Origin: Thermoprotei archaeon
GTDB lineage: Archaea > Thermoproteota > Thermoprotei > QMSL01
Direction: 5' to 3'
Assembly (NCBI GenBank): GCA_003650925.1
Contig: QMSP01000022.1
Coordinates: forward strand, 1 to 34,193
Length of the DNA stretch: 34,193 bases
Each line of letters begins with the position of its first letter. Position 1 is the stretch's first letter. The notes beneath the pieces are model-generated. The model searched no databases, was not told the DNA's origin, and saw only the letters and a program-made list of their open reading frames with translations. Shown one piece after another: positions 16,064-23,253 of this stretch. The position numbers and the translations under genes are program-made.

Positions 16064-16818
16064 TAAGGCCCATGAGGATAACCATAGCTCAGTATAGTTT
16101 AAGCGGATGTGAAGGATGTGCCTTACGCCTACTGAACATAATAACATCTAACGAGAAATTAATTGATCACATTGAGCTTGTGTCCTCAAGAGTGATGGGC
16201 ATTCCCGAGGTGAGGCAGGCTGATGTAGCCTTTGTGGATGGAAGCGTATTGAGGGATAACGAAGAAGAATTCCTCATGGAGATAAGGTCTAAGTCTAGGA
16301 TACTTGTAGCTCTAGGGACATGCTCTATAATGGGAGGTCTTAATGCCCTTCGAGAGCTATACACCGTAGCTGAGCTTGAAGAACAAGTATATGGAATGAA
16401 ACTTAACATAGGACACCTTGACTCTGCCAAACCGCTTGACAGTATAGTCAAAGTTGACTATATCATACCAGGATGTCCTCCTCCAACTTGGGAAATAGAG
16501 GAGTTCCTACTATGCCTTCTGCTGGGCAAGGAGTTCAGACTAACCGATAGGACTGTGTGTTTTGAGTGCACTTCGCAAGGTCTTCCATGCCTTCTAGAAA
16601 GAGGTGAGGTGTGCTTCGGTCCTGTGATAAGAGGCGGATGCAACGCTATATGTCCAAAGTATGGCATTCCTTGCTGGGGCTGCAGAGGAATTGTAGAGGA
16701 GTATGGCATGGAGAGGCTCATCGAGAATCTAAGGAAACATAATGTGAGCCCTGAAAGGGTCAAGGAGTACATCAGGATATTTCTCCTCAAGACAAAGCTG
16801 AGAACACTTATGAGGTGA
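16060..16818 (+). CDS. hydD: Sulfhydrogenase delta subunit (NiFe hydrogenase small subunit)
   Basis: The small subunit carries the Fe-S relay from the NiFe site. The proximal-cluster ligands are visible: C17 and C20 in SGCEGC, C88 in LGTCSIMGG and C139 in PGCPPP. A further Cys-rich stretch follows (CFECTSQGLPC, then GGCNAICPKYGIPCWGC), consistent with medial and distal clusters. There is no twin-arginine signal, so the enzyme is cytosolic. The 252-residue length fits the Pyrococcus HydD group. It overlaps hydG and hydA by 4 nt each, giving a tightly coupled operon. Confidence 0.93.
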   Translation: MIRPMRITIAQYSLSGCEGCALRLLNIITSNEKLIDHIELVSSRVMGIPEVRQADVAFVDGSVLRDNEEEFLMEIRSKSRILVALGTCSIMGGLNALRELYTVAELEEQVYGMKLNIGHLDSAKPLDSIVKVDYIIPGCPPPTWEIEEFLLCLLLGKEFRLTDRTVCFECTSQGLPCLLERGEVCFGPVIRGGCNAICPKYGIPCWGCRGIVEEYGMERLIENLRKHNVSPERVKEYIRIFLLKTKLRTLMR

Positions 16819-18086
16819 ATGTCTTGGAAGAGAGGTCTTTCATCCCTGGAATTGAAGGTCCTATGAAAGTGGAGGTCTCAATCGACCCATCCTCTAGACG
16901 ACTAGTAGACCTTGAGATAAAGCCCATGGAGAGCTCTAGGTTCTTTGAAGTAATACTTCTAAATCGAGAAGCCAAAGCAGTTCCTTACATAGCCAGCAGG
17001 ATATGTGGTATATGTGGATATGCCCATGCCTTATGCTCAGCCATGGCTATTGAGGATGCCTGGAGGTTAGAAGTACCAGACTCAGTCAGAAGTCTTCGCG
17101 AGCTGATCGCTATCCTAAGCACCGTAAATAGCCATCTCTTCCACTTGGTCACACTGCTCTTCACCTGGCTCGGCAGGTCAAGACCCATCTCACTAAACTT
17201 TAAGCGCAATTTGATAGAGCTCATGAAGGTCAAGACGCACACCATAGACAAAGCCCTTAATGAGCTCTGTGGAGATAAGCTGCATCCAAGGAACATAGTG
17301 CCAGGAGGCTTCACTTATCTCCCATCCATGAATAGAGTCATGAGCACATTGGAGGGCGTGAATAGATTGAACAAGCTAGTGTATGGCCTTGTAGAGGAAC
17401 TTCTCTCCTTTGATCTCCTGAGGGAGGAAGATTTCAAAACTCACTACGTAGCCTTAAAGAATGAGACTAGATACGGCCTCCTGGAGGGCTGTATATCCAT
17501 AGACTCCATGATAGAGATAAAGGTCTCAAACTTCAAGAAGTACTTCATAGAACAGAGCATCTCAGGCTCTCCCGCCAAGCTATGTCTCCTCTATGGAAAA
17601 GAGAGCTACATGGTTGGAGCCTTGGCACGTCTCAATGTTAACTCATGTCAGGAATGTGAGTATCGAAGGTGGCTACACAAGCTGCCCTCAACAAATCCCT
17701 ACCTCATCCCAATAGCCCAAGGGGTGGAGGTCATGAAGTTCCTTGACATCATCCAAGACTTAAGGCGTGAACTCCGTGATGAGCCAAGACTAGTCAAGCC
17801 TCATCACTACCCCAGAAGAGCTAGAGGCATGAGTGCCATAGAAGCTCCAAGAGGTCTTCTCTACTATGAAGTTGAGGTCATCAGCCATAAGCTCACAGCT
17901 CTTGACATCATAACTCCAACAGTTCAAAATCTCGCTAATATGAAGGACAGTTTAAAGTACATAGTACAACGCCTGCTTGAGGGCATGAAGCGCGCTCAGA
18001 TCGATGAAATAAGAAGAGAGGCTGAAAGACTAGTGCAGTGCTATGACCCTTGCATACCTTGTGCAGTTCATGTCCATGAGACTTGA
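16815..18086 (+). CDS. hydA: Sulfhydrogenase alpha subunit (NiFe hydrogenase large subunit)
   Basis: The catalytic subunit binds the NiFe(CN)2CO centre. N-terminal ligands are C64 and C67 in RICGICGYAH. C-terminal ligands are C413 and C416 in DPCIPCAVH. Only four residues (VHET) follow the cleavage-site His419. This matches the Pyrococcus enzyme, where a four-residue tail is removed by a HycI/FrxA-type endopeptidase after nickel insertion. The window carries no such protease gene. Length 423 is normal for group 3b. It is the last gene of hydBGDA, and HypA and the Mrp-type HypB 12 kb away are its likely maturases. Reactions are reversible H2 oxidation coupled to NADP(H), and possibly sulfur/polysulfide reduction. 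Confidence 0.95.
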   Translation: MNVLEERSFIPGIEGPMKVEVSIDPSSRRLVDLEIKPMESSRFFEVILLNREAKAVPYIASRICGICGYAHALCSAMAIEDAWRLEVPDSVRSLRELIAILSTVNSHLFHLVTLLFTWLGRSRPISLNFKRNLIELMKVKTHTIDKALNELCGDKLHPRNIVPGGFTYLPSMNRVMSTLEGVNRLNKLVYGLVEELLSFDLLREEDFKTHYVALKNETRYGLLEGCISIDSMIEIKVSNFKKYFIEQSISGSPAKLCLLYGKESYMVGALARLNVNSCQECEYRRWLHKLPSTNPYLIPIAQGVEVMKFLDIIQDLRRELRDEPRLVKPHHYPRRARGMSAIEAPRGLLYYEVEVISHKLTALDIITPTVQNLANMKDSLKYIVQRLLEGMKRAQIDEIRREAERLVQCYDPCIPCAVHVHET

Positions 18087-18159
18087 TGCCTCCTATCATG
18101 CCTCTCCTTCATTATGTTTAAATTGTATGCATTGATAAGATTGTTATTGAGGTACTAAG

Positions 18160-18942
18160 ATGAGCTCCTACTCCTCGAGTAGCATCTACGTTAGCTTGGT
18201 GTTCGAGGACTATGGTGAAATAGTGGCATCTTTTGATCCAAAGATAGACACGGTTCAGAGACTTGTGAAAAGCCTTCCCTTCGAATCTGAGGTCATCAGG
18301 TGGAAGGAAGAGGTGTACTTCTCAACTCCAGTTAAAGTTGAACAGGCATCTCCTAGCACAACGAGAGTTAACATAGGAGATGTGGCCTTTTGGCCTCCGG
18401 GAAATGCACTTTGCCTCTTCTACGGGATATCGCAACCATACTCTGAGGTCATTCCTTTGGGCTTCATACTAGGTCCTCCTCACCTCTTGGGAGAAGTAGA
18501 GGAAGGCACTAAAGTAAAGGTTGTAAGGCATACTGAGGAGATAATCGCCAAGTATAAGCCAATCCTTGATATACTCAGGGATATGGGCTTTGAGGCTGCT
18601 GTTAGGGAGTGGGAGGGAGAGGTGAATGTAGTAGCTACAGGGACTGTAGTCCATGAGGGACATGTGTATAGAGTACCTCTGGAGATATCAGCCGAGGACT
18701 ATAATATCTTCATTGAGGCAAGCCCCATAGTGAAATACTCCGAGACCGTCATAGCTACAGGCTTCTTGAAGCAACTGAAGTCCCTACTCGCAGCCTTCGA
18801 TGAGATAAGGATAGACGTTGATGAGGAGGGGTATATGTGCTTAAGCTCAGCTATTCATTTTGAAAGGCTTCGTCTTGAGAAGGCTTTAGACCAGATGAAA
18901 AAGGCCTACGTCTCCTCACTAGCACTCCTAGGCATAGCATGA
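18160..18942 (+). CDS. Cyclophilin-like (DUF369-type) domain fused to an uncharacterised C-terminal domain
   Basis: The N-terminal half (about residues 5-125) matches the TM1367 / DUF369 cyclophilin-like family of short archaeal and bacterial proteins. It has GDVAFWPPGNALCLFYG, the hallmark loop, followed by a segment ending LLGEVEEGTKVKV. Family members adopt a cyclophilin beta-barrel, but isomerase activity is not established. The remaining 130 residues alternate strands and a long C-terminal helix (FLKQLKSLLAAFDE, RLEKALDQMKKAYVSSL) and are not recognised; usual family members stop near 125 residues, so this looks like a fusion. Start ATG 18160 follows TTGAGGT; TGTTTAAATTG around 18114-18124 is a plausible TATA box. 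Monocistronic. Confidence 0.75.
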   Translation: MSSYSSSSIYVSLVFEDYGEIVASFDPKIDTVQRLVKSLPFESEVIRWKEEVYFSTPVKVEQASPSTTRVNIGDVAFWPPGNALCLFYGISQPYSEVIPLGFILGPPHLLGEVEEGTKVKVVRHTEEIIAKYKPILDILRDMGFEAAVREWEGEVNVVATGTVVHEGHVYRVPLEISAEDYNIFIEASPIVKYSETVIATGFLKQLKSLLAAFDEIRIDVDEEGYMCLSSAIHFERLRLEKALDQMKKAYVSSLALLGIA

Positions 18943-19206
18943 CCTTTCAAGCACTCCTCCACCTCGCAGACGATGATCCTGATACTACATATGCCCACTC
19001 TCGGCCAGGATAAGGATATAAGCCTCTCCCGCTTTTTATCTAACCAGATGATGAACGCCTGCGACGACTGATAAATGATGATTACTAAACCGTCTGATAC
19101 CTTTCCTTCTATATCTCCCATGGTGTAAAAACTTTAGGAAGAGGAGTTTCAACGCAAAGTATTAGTATACTCCAGCACTATATGTTATGAGTAGAGGAGA
19201 TGGCAT
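18943..19206. other. Intergenic region carrying a C/D sRNA and a promoter
   Basis: It contains the C/D sRNA at 19046-19099 with its TATA box, then AT-rich promoter sequence (ATTAGTATAC and CTATATGTTATG, about 19160-19188) ahead of the tiny Cys-rich protein gene at 19207. The long minus-strand frame in this gap lacks coding character. Confidence 0.6.
19046..19099 (+). ncRNA. C/D box guide sRNA 2
   Basis: Boxes: C = ATGATGA (19048-19054), D' = CTGA (19068-19071), C' = ATGATGA (19075-19081), D = CTGA (19094-19097). All four boxes are canonical. Intervals are 13 nt, a 3-nt D'-C' linker and 12 nt. GGATATAAGC at 19013-19022, about 26 nt before the inferred 5' end, is an excellent TATA box. The D guide would pair with ACGGUUUAGUAA and the D' guide with UCGUCGCAGGCG; targets were not identified by eye. 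Confidence 0.9.
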
Positions 19207-19356
19207 ATGGACAACAAGTGTAGACATCTTGTAGTCATAAGGAATCACATAGGTGATCCCCACTACTACTGTCGTCTTTTGGGTAAAATAGTTGATGAAT
19301 TTGACTGTACAACTTGTCCAAATAACTCATGCCTAAGAGGCTCTGCTATGCGATAG
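19207..19356 (+). CDS. 49-residue Cys-rich protein, probable metal-binding
   Basis: This short frame encodes a protein with five cysteines: Cys5 in NKCRHL, Cys22 in YYCRLL, Cys34 and Cys37 in CTTCPNNSC, and Cys42. The arrangement suggests a zinc or small Fe-S knuckle. The ATG at 19207 is preceded by GAGGAG with about 6-7 nt spacing, an unambiguous ribosome binding site, and TATA-like sequence lies further upstream. The motif style (CRxL, HYYCRLLG, DCTTCP) is like short archaeal proteins of unknown function that read as redox or RNA-binding modules. It is 46 nt upstream of the D-aminopeptidase gene and may be cotranscribed with it. Function not known. Confidence 0.75.
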   Translation: MDNKCRHLVVIRNHIGDPHYYCRLLGKIVDEFDCTTCPNNSCLRGSAMR

Positions 19357-19402
19357 GTTAATCTTTACTCCTTCTTCTTATCATAACCCTGAGGTGATGT
19401 AG

Positions 19403-20239
19403 ATGAGAGTCTACATATCCGCAGACATGGAGGGCATAGGAGGCATAGTCTCTGCTGTTCAATGTCATCCGAGGGAGAAGGAGTATGAGATAGCTCGTCG
19501 TCTCATGACTCTTGAGGTCCTAGCAGCTGTTCATGGAGCTAAGAAGGCTGGAGCCACGAGGATTGTTGTCAACGATGCACATGATGGAATGAGGAACTTC
19601 ATCATCGAGGAGTTCCCTGAGTATGTCGAGGTAGTATCTGGCTTTCCCAAGCCCCTCTGCATGATGTCAGGGATAAGCTCAGACTTCGATGTAGCATTCT
19701 TAATAGGCTATCACTCAAGGAAGGGTGTTAAGGCCTCTATACTTGATCACACCATGAGCGGCACCCTAATTCAACGTGTTATAGTAAATGGTGAGGAAGT
19801 GAGCGAACTCTGGCTAAGTGCAGCTGTAGCCGGGCATTATAACGTCCCCATAGGCCTTGTGACAGGAGATGATAAGCTCATCTCTCACGCTAAGGAGATC
19901 CTAGGCGATGTAGAGGCAGTCACTACCAAGATAGCCCTCTCAAGGGTCTCTGCAGTGGGGAAGAGTCCCATAAGGATAAGGAGAGAAGTAGAGGAAGCCG
20001 CTATGAGAGCTGTGAAGAGAGCTAGGGAAGGGTCCTTAAGGCCTTTCAAGCCAAGTCCACCTTTCAGTCTTGAGCTGGAGTTCACTGAGAGCCTAGTAGC
20101 TGACCTTGCAGAGGCCATTCCTGGAGTTGAGCGAGTTGATGGACTAAGAATACGTTACAAAACTGACAACATCCTCAAGTTGTACAGGATAGTTGAACTC
20201 TGCCTGCTTCTAGGTATTGCTGCTCAAAGACTTCATTAA
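19403..20239 (+). CDS. dppA: M55-family D-aminopeptidase (DppA-like)
   Basis: This zinc-dependent D-aminopeptidase releases D-amino acids from short peptides. Family signatures are ISADMEGIGGI at residues 4-14 (metal-binding Asp-x-Glu), VVNDAHDGMRN (Asp/His), GYHSRKG (His) and ILDHTMSG. The 278-residue length is normal for M55. The start ATG follows GAGGTGATGTAG, a strong ribosome binding site. In Bacillus, DppA belongs to a dipeptide transport operon; no transporter is present here, so a general peptide-recycling role in the cytosol is more likely. Confidence 0.93.
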   Translation: MRVYISADMEGIGGIVSAVQCHPREKEYEIARRLMTLEVLAAVHGAKKAGATRIVVNDAHDGMRNFIIEEFPEYVEVVSGFPKPLCMMSGISSDFDVAFLIGYHSRKGVKASILDHTMSGTLIQRVIVNGEEVSELWLSAAVAGHYNVPIGLVTGDDKLISHAKEILGDVEAVTTKIALSRVSAVGKSPIRIRREVEEAAMRAVKRAREGSLRPFKPSPPFSLELEFTESLVADLAEAIPGVERVDGLRIRYKTDNILKLYRIVELCLLLGIAAQRLH

Positions 20240-20291
20240 TCAACGAACTCTTTAAATAGCTGATCAATTTATTCATAAGCAAGGTGGTCTT

Positions 20292-21287
20292 ATGAGTGGT
20301 GAGGCCATCCGCATTAGAGTATCTAGAGGAATGCCAAGAAGGATCACTAGAGTGGCATTGTCAATGATAGCGATAGGCATCCTGGCTCTCATTGTAACGT
20401 CGATGTGTATAGTGTACATACCTGTTGGTCATGTAGGCGTCATATTCGACCCCTTAACAGGCAAGCTATTTGAGATGCCTGTTCCTCCTGGATATAGGCT
20501 TAAGCTTCCATGGCAGGAAGTACGCGTGATATATACTGGCACGGACGCCCTACACATGTGGGGAACAGGAACTGAGCCAGGCTACCCTCCTCATTACCCC
20601 AGGCTTGAGTGCTATACATCTGATAGCCTCAGGGTTTGGGTAGATATAACCGTTAGATTTCATGTCAATCCTGATAAGGCACCACTCCTCTACATGAGGT
20701 TTCCTGATCTAGACTACAAGGATAAACTAGTAGTGCCCAAGGTTAGGGAAGTGGTTAGGAATGTAATAGGCAAGTATAAGGCGATAGATGTAGTGCCTAA
20801 GAGGGAGGAGATAGCTCACGTCATAGTAGCTGAGCTCTCCAAGTCATTTAAGGAGGATCCGATGCTCCCCGGAGTGATAGAGATAGAGGACGTGGTGGTT
20901 CGAAACATAGAGCTGCCCAAGGAATATCTCCTGGCCATTCAGAGAAAGCTTGAAGCAGAGCAGCTGATGCTAGCTGCTGAGTACAATAGGACTAGAATCC
21001 TCATATTAGCCAACGCTACTGCCATGGCCGAGATCTTAAGAGCTAAAGGAGTTGCCTTATCAAAGATACTGATCGCCAATGCCACTAAGAAGTCGCTTGA
21101 GCTCATAAGAAGAGCCGTCCAGAACAGGACGGACATAGTAGCCCTCTACCTATACCTGACCTATCTTGAGAGAATAGCTGAGACAGGCAGAAATGTGTAC
21201 TTCGTAATAGCCATGCCCACTGAGGGAGGATACATACCGATAATATACTACATACCACCGCCCGCATCATCAGAGGAGAGGAGCTAG
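20292..21287 (+). CDS. SPFH/Band 7 (prohibitin-like) membrane protein
   Basis: There is one N-terminal transmembrane helix (about 21-45) preceded by a basic stretch (RRITR). An SPFH domain follows, starting VGHVGVIFDPLTGKLFE with the PPGYRLKLPW motif, and then a helical region with ELPKEYLLAIQRKLEAEQ leading into Ala/Glu-rich coiled coil. SPFH proteins form oligomeric membrane scaffolds and often regulate membrane proteases or lipid microdomains. The C-terminus ends in a Pro/Tyr-rich tail rather than the long coiled coil of stomatins. A HflK/prohibitin-like role is the best analogy. It lies 3 nt upstream of pelA, so the two are probably cotranscribed. Confidence 0.88.
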   Translation: MSGEAIRIRVSRGMPRRITRVALSMIAIGILALIVTSMCIVYIPVGHVGVIFDPLTGKLFEMPVPPGYRLKLPWQEVRVIYTGTDALHMWGTGTEPGYPPHYPRLECYTSDSLRVWVDITVRFHVNPDKAPLLYMRFPDLDYKDKLVVPKVREVVRNVIGKYKAIDVVPKREEIAHVIVAELSKSFKEDPMLPGVIEIEDVVVRNIELPKEYLLAIQRKLEAEQLMLAAEYNRTRILILANATAMAEILRAKGVALSKILIANATKKSLELIRRAVQNRTDIVALYLYLTYLERIAETGRNVYFVIAMPTEGGYIPIIYYIPPPASSEERS

Positions 21288-21290
21288 CAC

Positions 21291-22388
21291 ATGAAGCTAC
21301 TAGGCATAAGCAAGAATGGAAGAGCGCTCAGGCTAAGGCCTGAGTCCGAGGATGACCTCTGGGTACTCTACAACATCATAAGGCAGGGGGATATAGTTCG
21401 CTCAAGAACTACTAGAGAGCTTAAGACGAGGTCAGGGAGCAAGAGAAAGCCCATGACCATGGCTATAAGGGTGGAGTGGACTGAGTATCAACCCTTCACC
21501 ACAAGGCTTAGGATACATGGAAAAATCGTAGAGGCTCCCAGGGAGTATGACCTCATAGGCCAAAGACACACAATAAACCTTGAGATTGGAGATGAAGTAC
21601 TCATCTTCAAGGAGGAGGGATGGGAGCAATATGACTTCAAGAGAATAAAGGAAGCGTGTAGAAGAAGCTCAGTATCTCTCCTGACGGTGGCTATAGATGA
21701 GGATGAGGCCTGTATAGCCCTCGTAAGGGATTATGGCATTAAGGTCATGGCTGAAATAGACCTCAACCTACCTGGAAAATACGATGTAGCCGGCAGAGAG
21801 CATGAGCTCAAGCGAAAGCTTTCGCATATTGCCAAGGTTGTGGAGGCTCTGGTGAATGAATATAAGCCCAATGCTGTGATAGTAGCTGGCCCAGGAGTGA
21901 TAAAGGAGATGCTGAAGAACAAGCTAAGTGAGCACAACATAAAGCCCTATGTCGAAAACGTATCAACAGGCGGAATTAAAGGAGTTCATGAGGTCATAAA
22001 GAGAGGCTTTACTCTAAAGGTTCTCAAGGACATGAGGATAGTTGAGGAAGAGCGCATCATGGAGGAAATTATGAGAACTCTAGCAGTGGATGAAGGACGT
22101 GTAGCCTTTGGCCTAGAAGAGGTAGAGACAGCCGTTATGATGAGCGCTGCACGCAAACTCTTCATAATAAGCGAGCTGGTGAGAGCTCAGGATGAGGAGC
22201 TGAGGAGGAGGGTTGAAGCCTTGCTTAGAGAGGCTGAGAGAAAGGGCGCTCAGGTCAGGATATTTGATTCCTTCCATGACACATATCTTCAGCTGAAGAA
22301 CCTAGGAGGAGTTGTAGCCATAATGTCATACAAGCTTCCCCTGAAGGAGATCATGAAGGGGCAGAAGTCATCTGAACAAGAGGAGTAA
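21291..22388 (+). CDS. pelA: Pelota homologue (Dom34), ribosome rescue factor
   Basis: With ABCE1 and aEF1A, Pelota dissociates stalled ribosomes in no-go and non-stop decay. The protein has the three-domain eRF1-like layout: an N-terminal Sm-like domain (about 1-130, DLWVLYNIIRQGDIVRS), a central domain (about 133-260) with AIDEDEACIALV but no GGQ, and a C-terminal domain ending VRIFDSFHDTYLQLKNLGG and VAIMSYKLP. The 365-residue length is standard. The start follows GAGGAG overlapping the end of the SPFH gene. A C/D sRNA with its own TATA box begins about 30 nt after the stop codon. Confidence 0.96.
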   Translation: MKLLGISKNGRALRLRPESEDDLWVLYNIIRQGDIVRSRTTRELKTRSGSKRKPMTMAIRVEWTEYQPFTTRLRIHGKIVEAPREYDLIGQRHTINLEIGDEVLIFKEEGWEQYDFKRIKEACRRSSVSLLTVAIDEDEACIALVRDYGIKVMAEIDLNLPGKYDVAGREHELKRKLSHIAKVVEALVNEYKPNAVIVAGPGVIKEMLKNKLSEHNIKPYVENVSTGGIKGVHEVIKRGFTLKVLKDMRIVEEERIMEEIMRTLAVDEGRVAFGLEEVETAVMMSAARKLFIISELVRAQDEELRRRVEALLREAERKGAQVRIFDSFHDTYLQLKNLGGVVAIMSYKLPLKEIMKGQKSSEQEE

Positions 22389-22419
22389 GGCCTATAAGGC
22401 AGAGTAGGCCATCATGATA

Positions 22420-22474
22420 CGGTGATGAGCCGGGGTTCAGCTCTGACACATGATGACTACACACCATGCTGATG
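22420..22474 (+). ncRNA. C/D box guide sRNA 3
   Basis: Boxes: C = GTGATGA (22422-22428), D' = CTGA (22443-22446), C' = ATGATGA (22450-22456), D = CTGA (22469-22472). Intervals are 14 nt, a 3-nt linker and 12 nt. CCTATAAGG at 22391-22399 is a well-placed TATA box, immediately after the pelA stop and inside a small GGCCTA/TAGGCC dyad (22389-22394, 22405-22410). The D guide would pair with CAUGGUGUGUAG and the D' guide with AGCUGAACCCC; targets not identified. Confidence 0.9.
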
Positions 22475-22495
22475 AACCTTTTATGAGTAAAAAGG

Positions 22496-22883
22496 CTAGA
22501 CAAGCTCTCTAGGGTCGAGAGCTCTTAGGCCAACCACCTTCCTATAGCCCTTATCAATAGGTATTATTACACCATTGTGTAGAAGAGCAGAGGCTGCGTG
22601 AAGTGAATCAAAATATGAGAGATCATACTTGCTCCTGGTAAGTGAAGCTCTTGTGAGAACTTCATGACTTAGTGGAACCTCATGGATATTGCATATTCTC
22701 ATAAAGGACTCTATATCCTCTCGACTTGAGGATGAGCTCATACTCGAGAAGAGCAGATGTAGGAATAACAACATTCTTGAGCTCACCACCAATTATCTTC
22801 TTGAAAAGCTTTCTAGAGATTTCATGAAGCCTATCCCTTCTATTGACAAGGGCTATGAGCATACCAAGCTCTATTACTGGCAT
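22496..22883 (-). pseudogene. Frameshifted PIN-domain toxin (vapC)
   Basis: Two frames together make one PIN domain. The first (ATG 22883) carries the N-terminal strand MPVIELGMLIALVNRRDR and the acidic helix ALLEYELILKSRGY. The second (to 22496) continues SREDIESFMRIC, the third acid in YFDSLHAASAL and the fourth in IIPIDKGYRKV. The switch is near 22710-22730, where one stretch would have to be read in both frames to complete the domain, as if one copy of a short direct repeat was lost. The first canonical Asp is a Glu here (VIEL). PIN toxins are RNases restrained by VapB. As assembled, the toxin is inactive unless this is a sequence error. It overlaps vapB by 44 nt. Confidence 0.75.
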
Positions 22884-23121
22884 GAGCCTTCCTCAGCAGA
22901 ATCTCATCAGCCATGCCCTCAACTTCATCATACGTCAGCTCTGAATCATCATATTTGCCCTCGAGGATCCTCAAGGGATCCTTGATGACTCTCACTACAA
23001 TGACATCATGCTTTTCATCAACCTCCCATGCTAGATAATCACCTTCCTCAATACCGAGCCTTCTTCTGACTTCGGCAGGAATAGTCACTAGCCACTTCTT
23101 AGAGACCTTGCTTAGTATCAA
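22840..23121 (-). CDS. vapB: AbrB/VapB-type antitoxin
   Basis: This 93-residue protein begins with a swapped-hairpin AbrB DNA-binding domain (KVSKKWLVTIPAEVRRRLGIEEGDYLAWE). A flexible acidic C-terminal tail follows, with DDSELTYDEVEGMADEI, the part expected to grip the toxin. Start is TTG at 23121. The promoter TATA (minus strand, about 23152-23160) lies within an inverted repeat, so autoregulation by the VapBC complex is likely. The coding frame runs 44 nt into vapC, which is more than the usual few bases and leaves the last residues (HASNRAWYAHS) probably non-essential. Confidence 0.85.
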   Translation of the reverse strand: MILSKVSKKWLVTIPAEVRRRLGIEEGDYLAWEVDEKHDVIVVRVIKDPLRILEGKYDDSELTYDEVEGMADEILLRKAHASNRAWYAHSPCQ

Positions 23122-23135
23122 GATTGCCCCTTAGT

Positions 23136-23164
23136 ATAGCTTGATATGCTTAGATATAAGCTAT
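23136..23164. promoter_or_regulatory. Inverted repeat over the vapBC promoter
   Basis: ATAGCTT (23136-23142) and AAGCTAT (23158-23164) are perfect reverse complements around a 15-nt centre that itself holds GATAT...ATAT symmetry. The minus-strand TATA element TTATATC of vapB lies inside, about 36 nt before the start codon. Position and symmetry fit an operator bound by the AbrB-type antitoxin. Confidence 0.6.
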
Positions 23165-23253
23165 TTTCTCAGCATCCTAGCCTTCAATAAGAAGCTTTTC
23201 CAAAAAGAAGAGCTTGGTGTATAGTCTCAAGAAAATCTCATGGTCTGAGGTGC

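Noticed and set aside
22885-22965. C/D-like string on the minus strand (ATGATGA, CTGA, 3 nt, ATGATGA, CTGA) inside vapB
   Set aside because: The intervals are 7 and 14 nt, unlike the fixed 12-nt C'-D spacing of the five intergenic sites, and the sequence is explained by the conserved acidic VapB tail (KYDDSELTYDEVEG).
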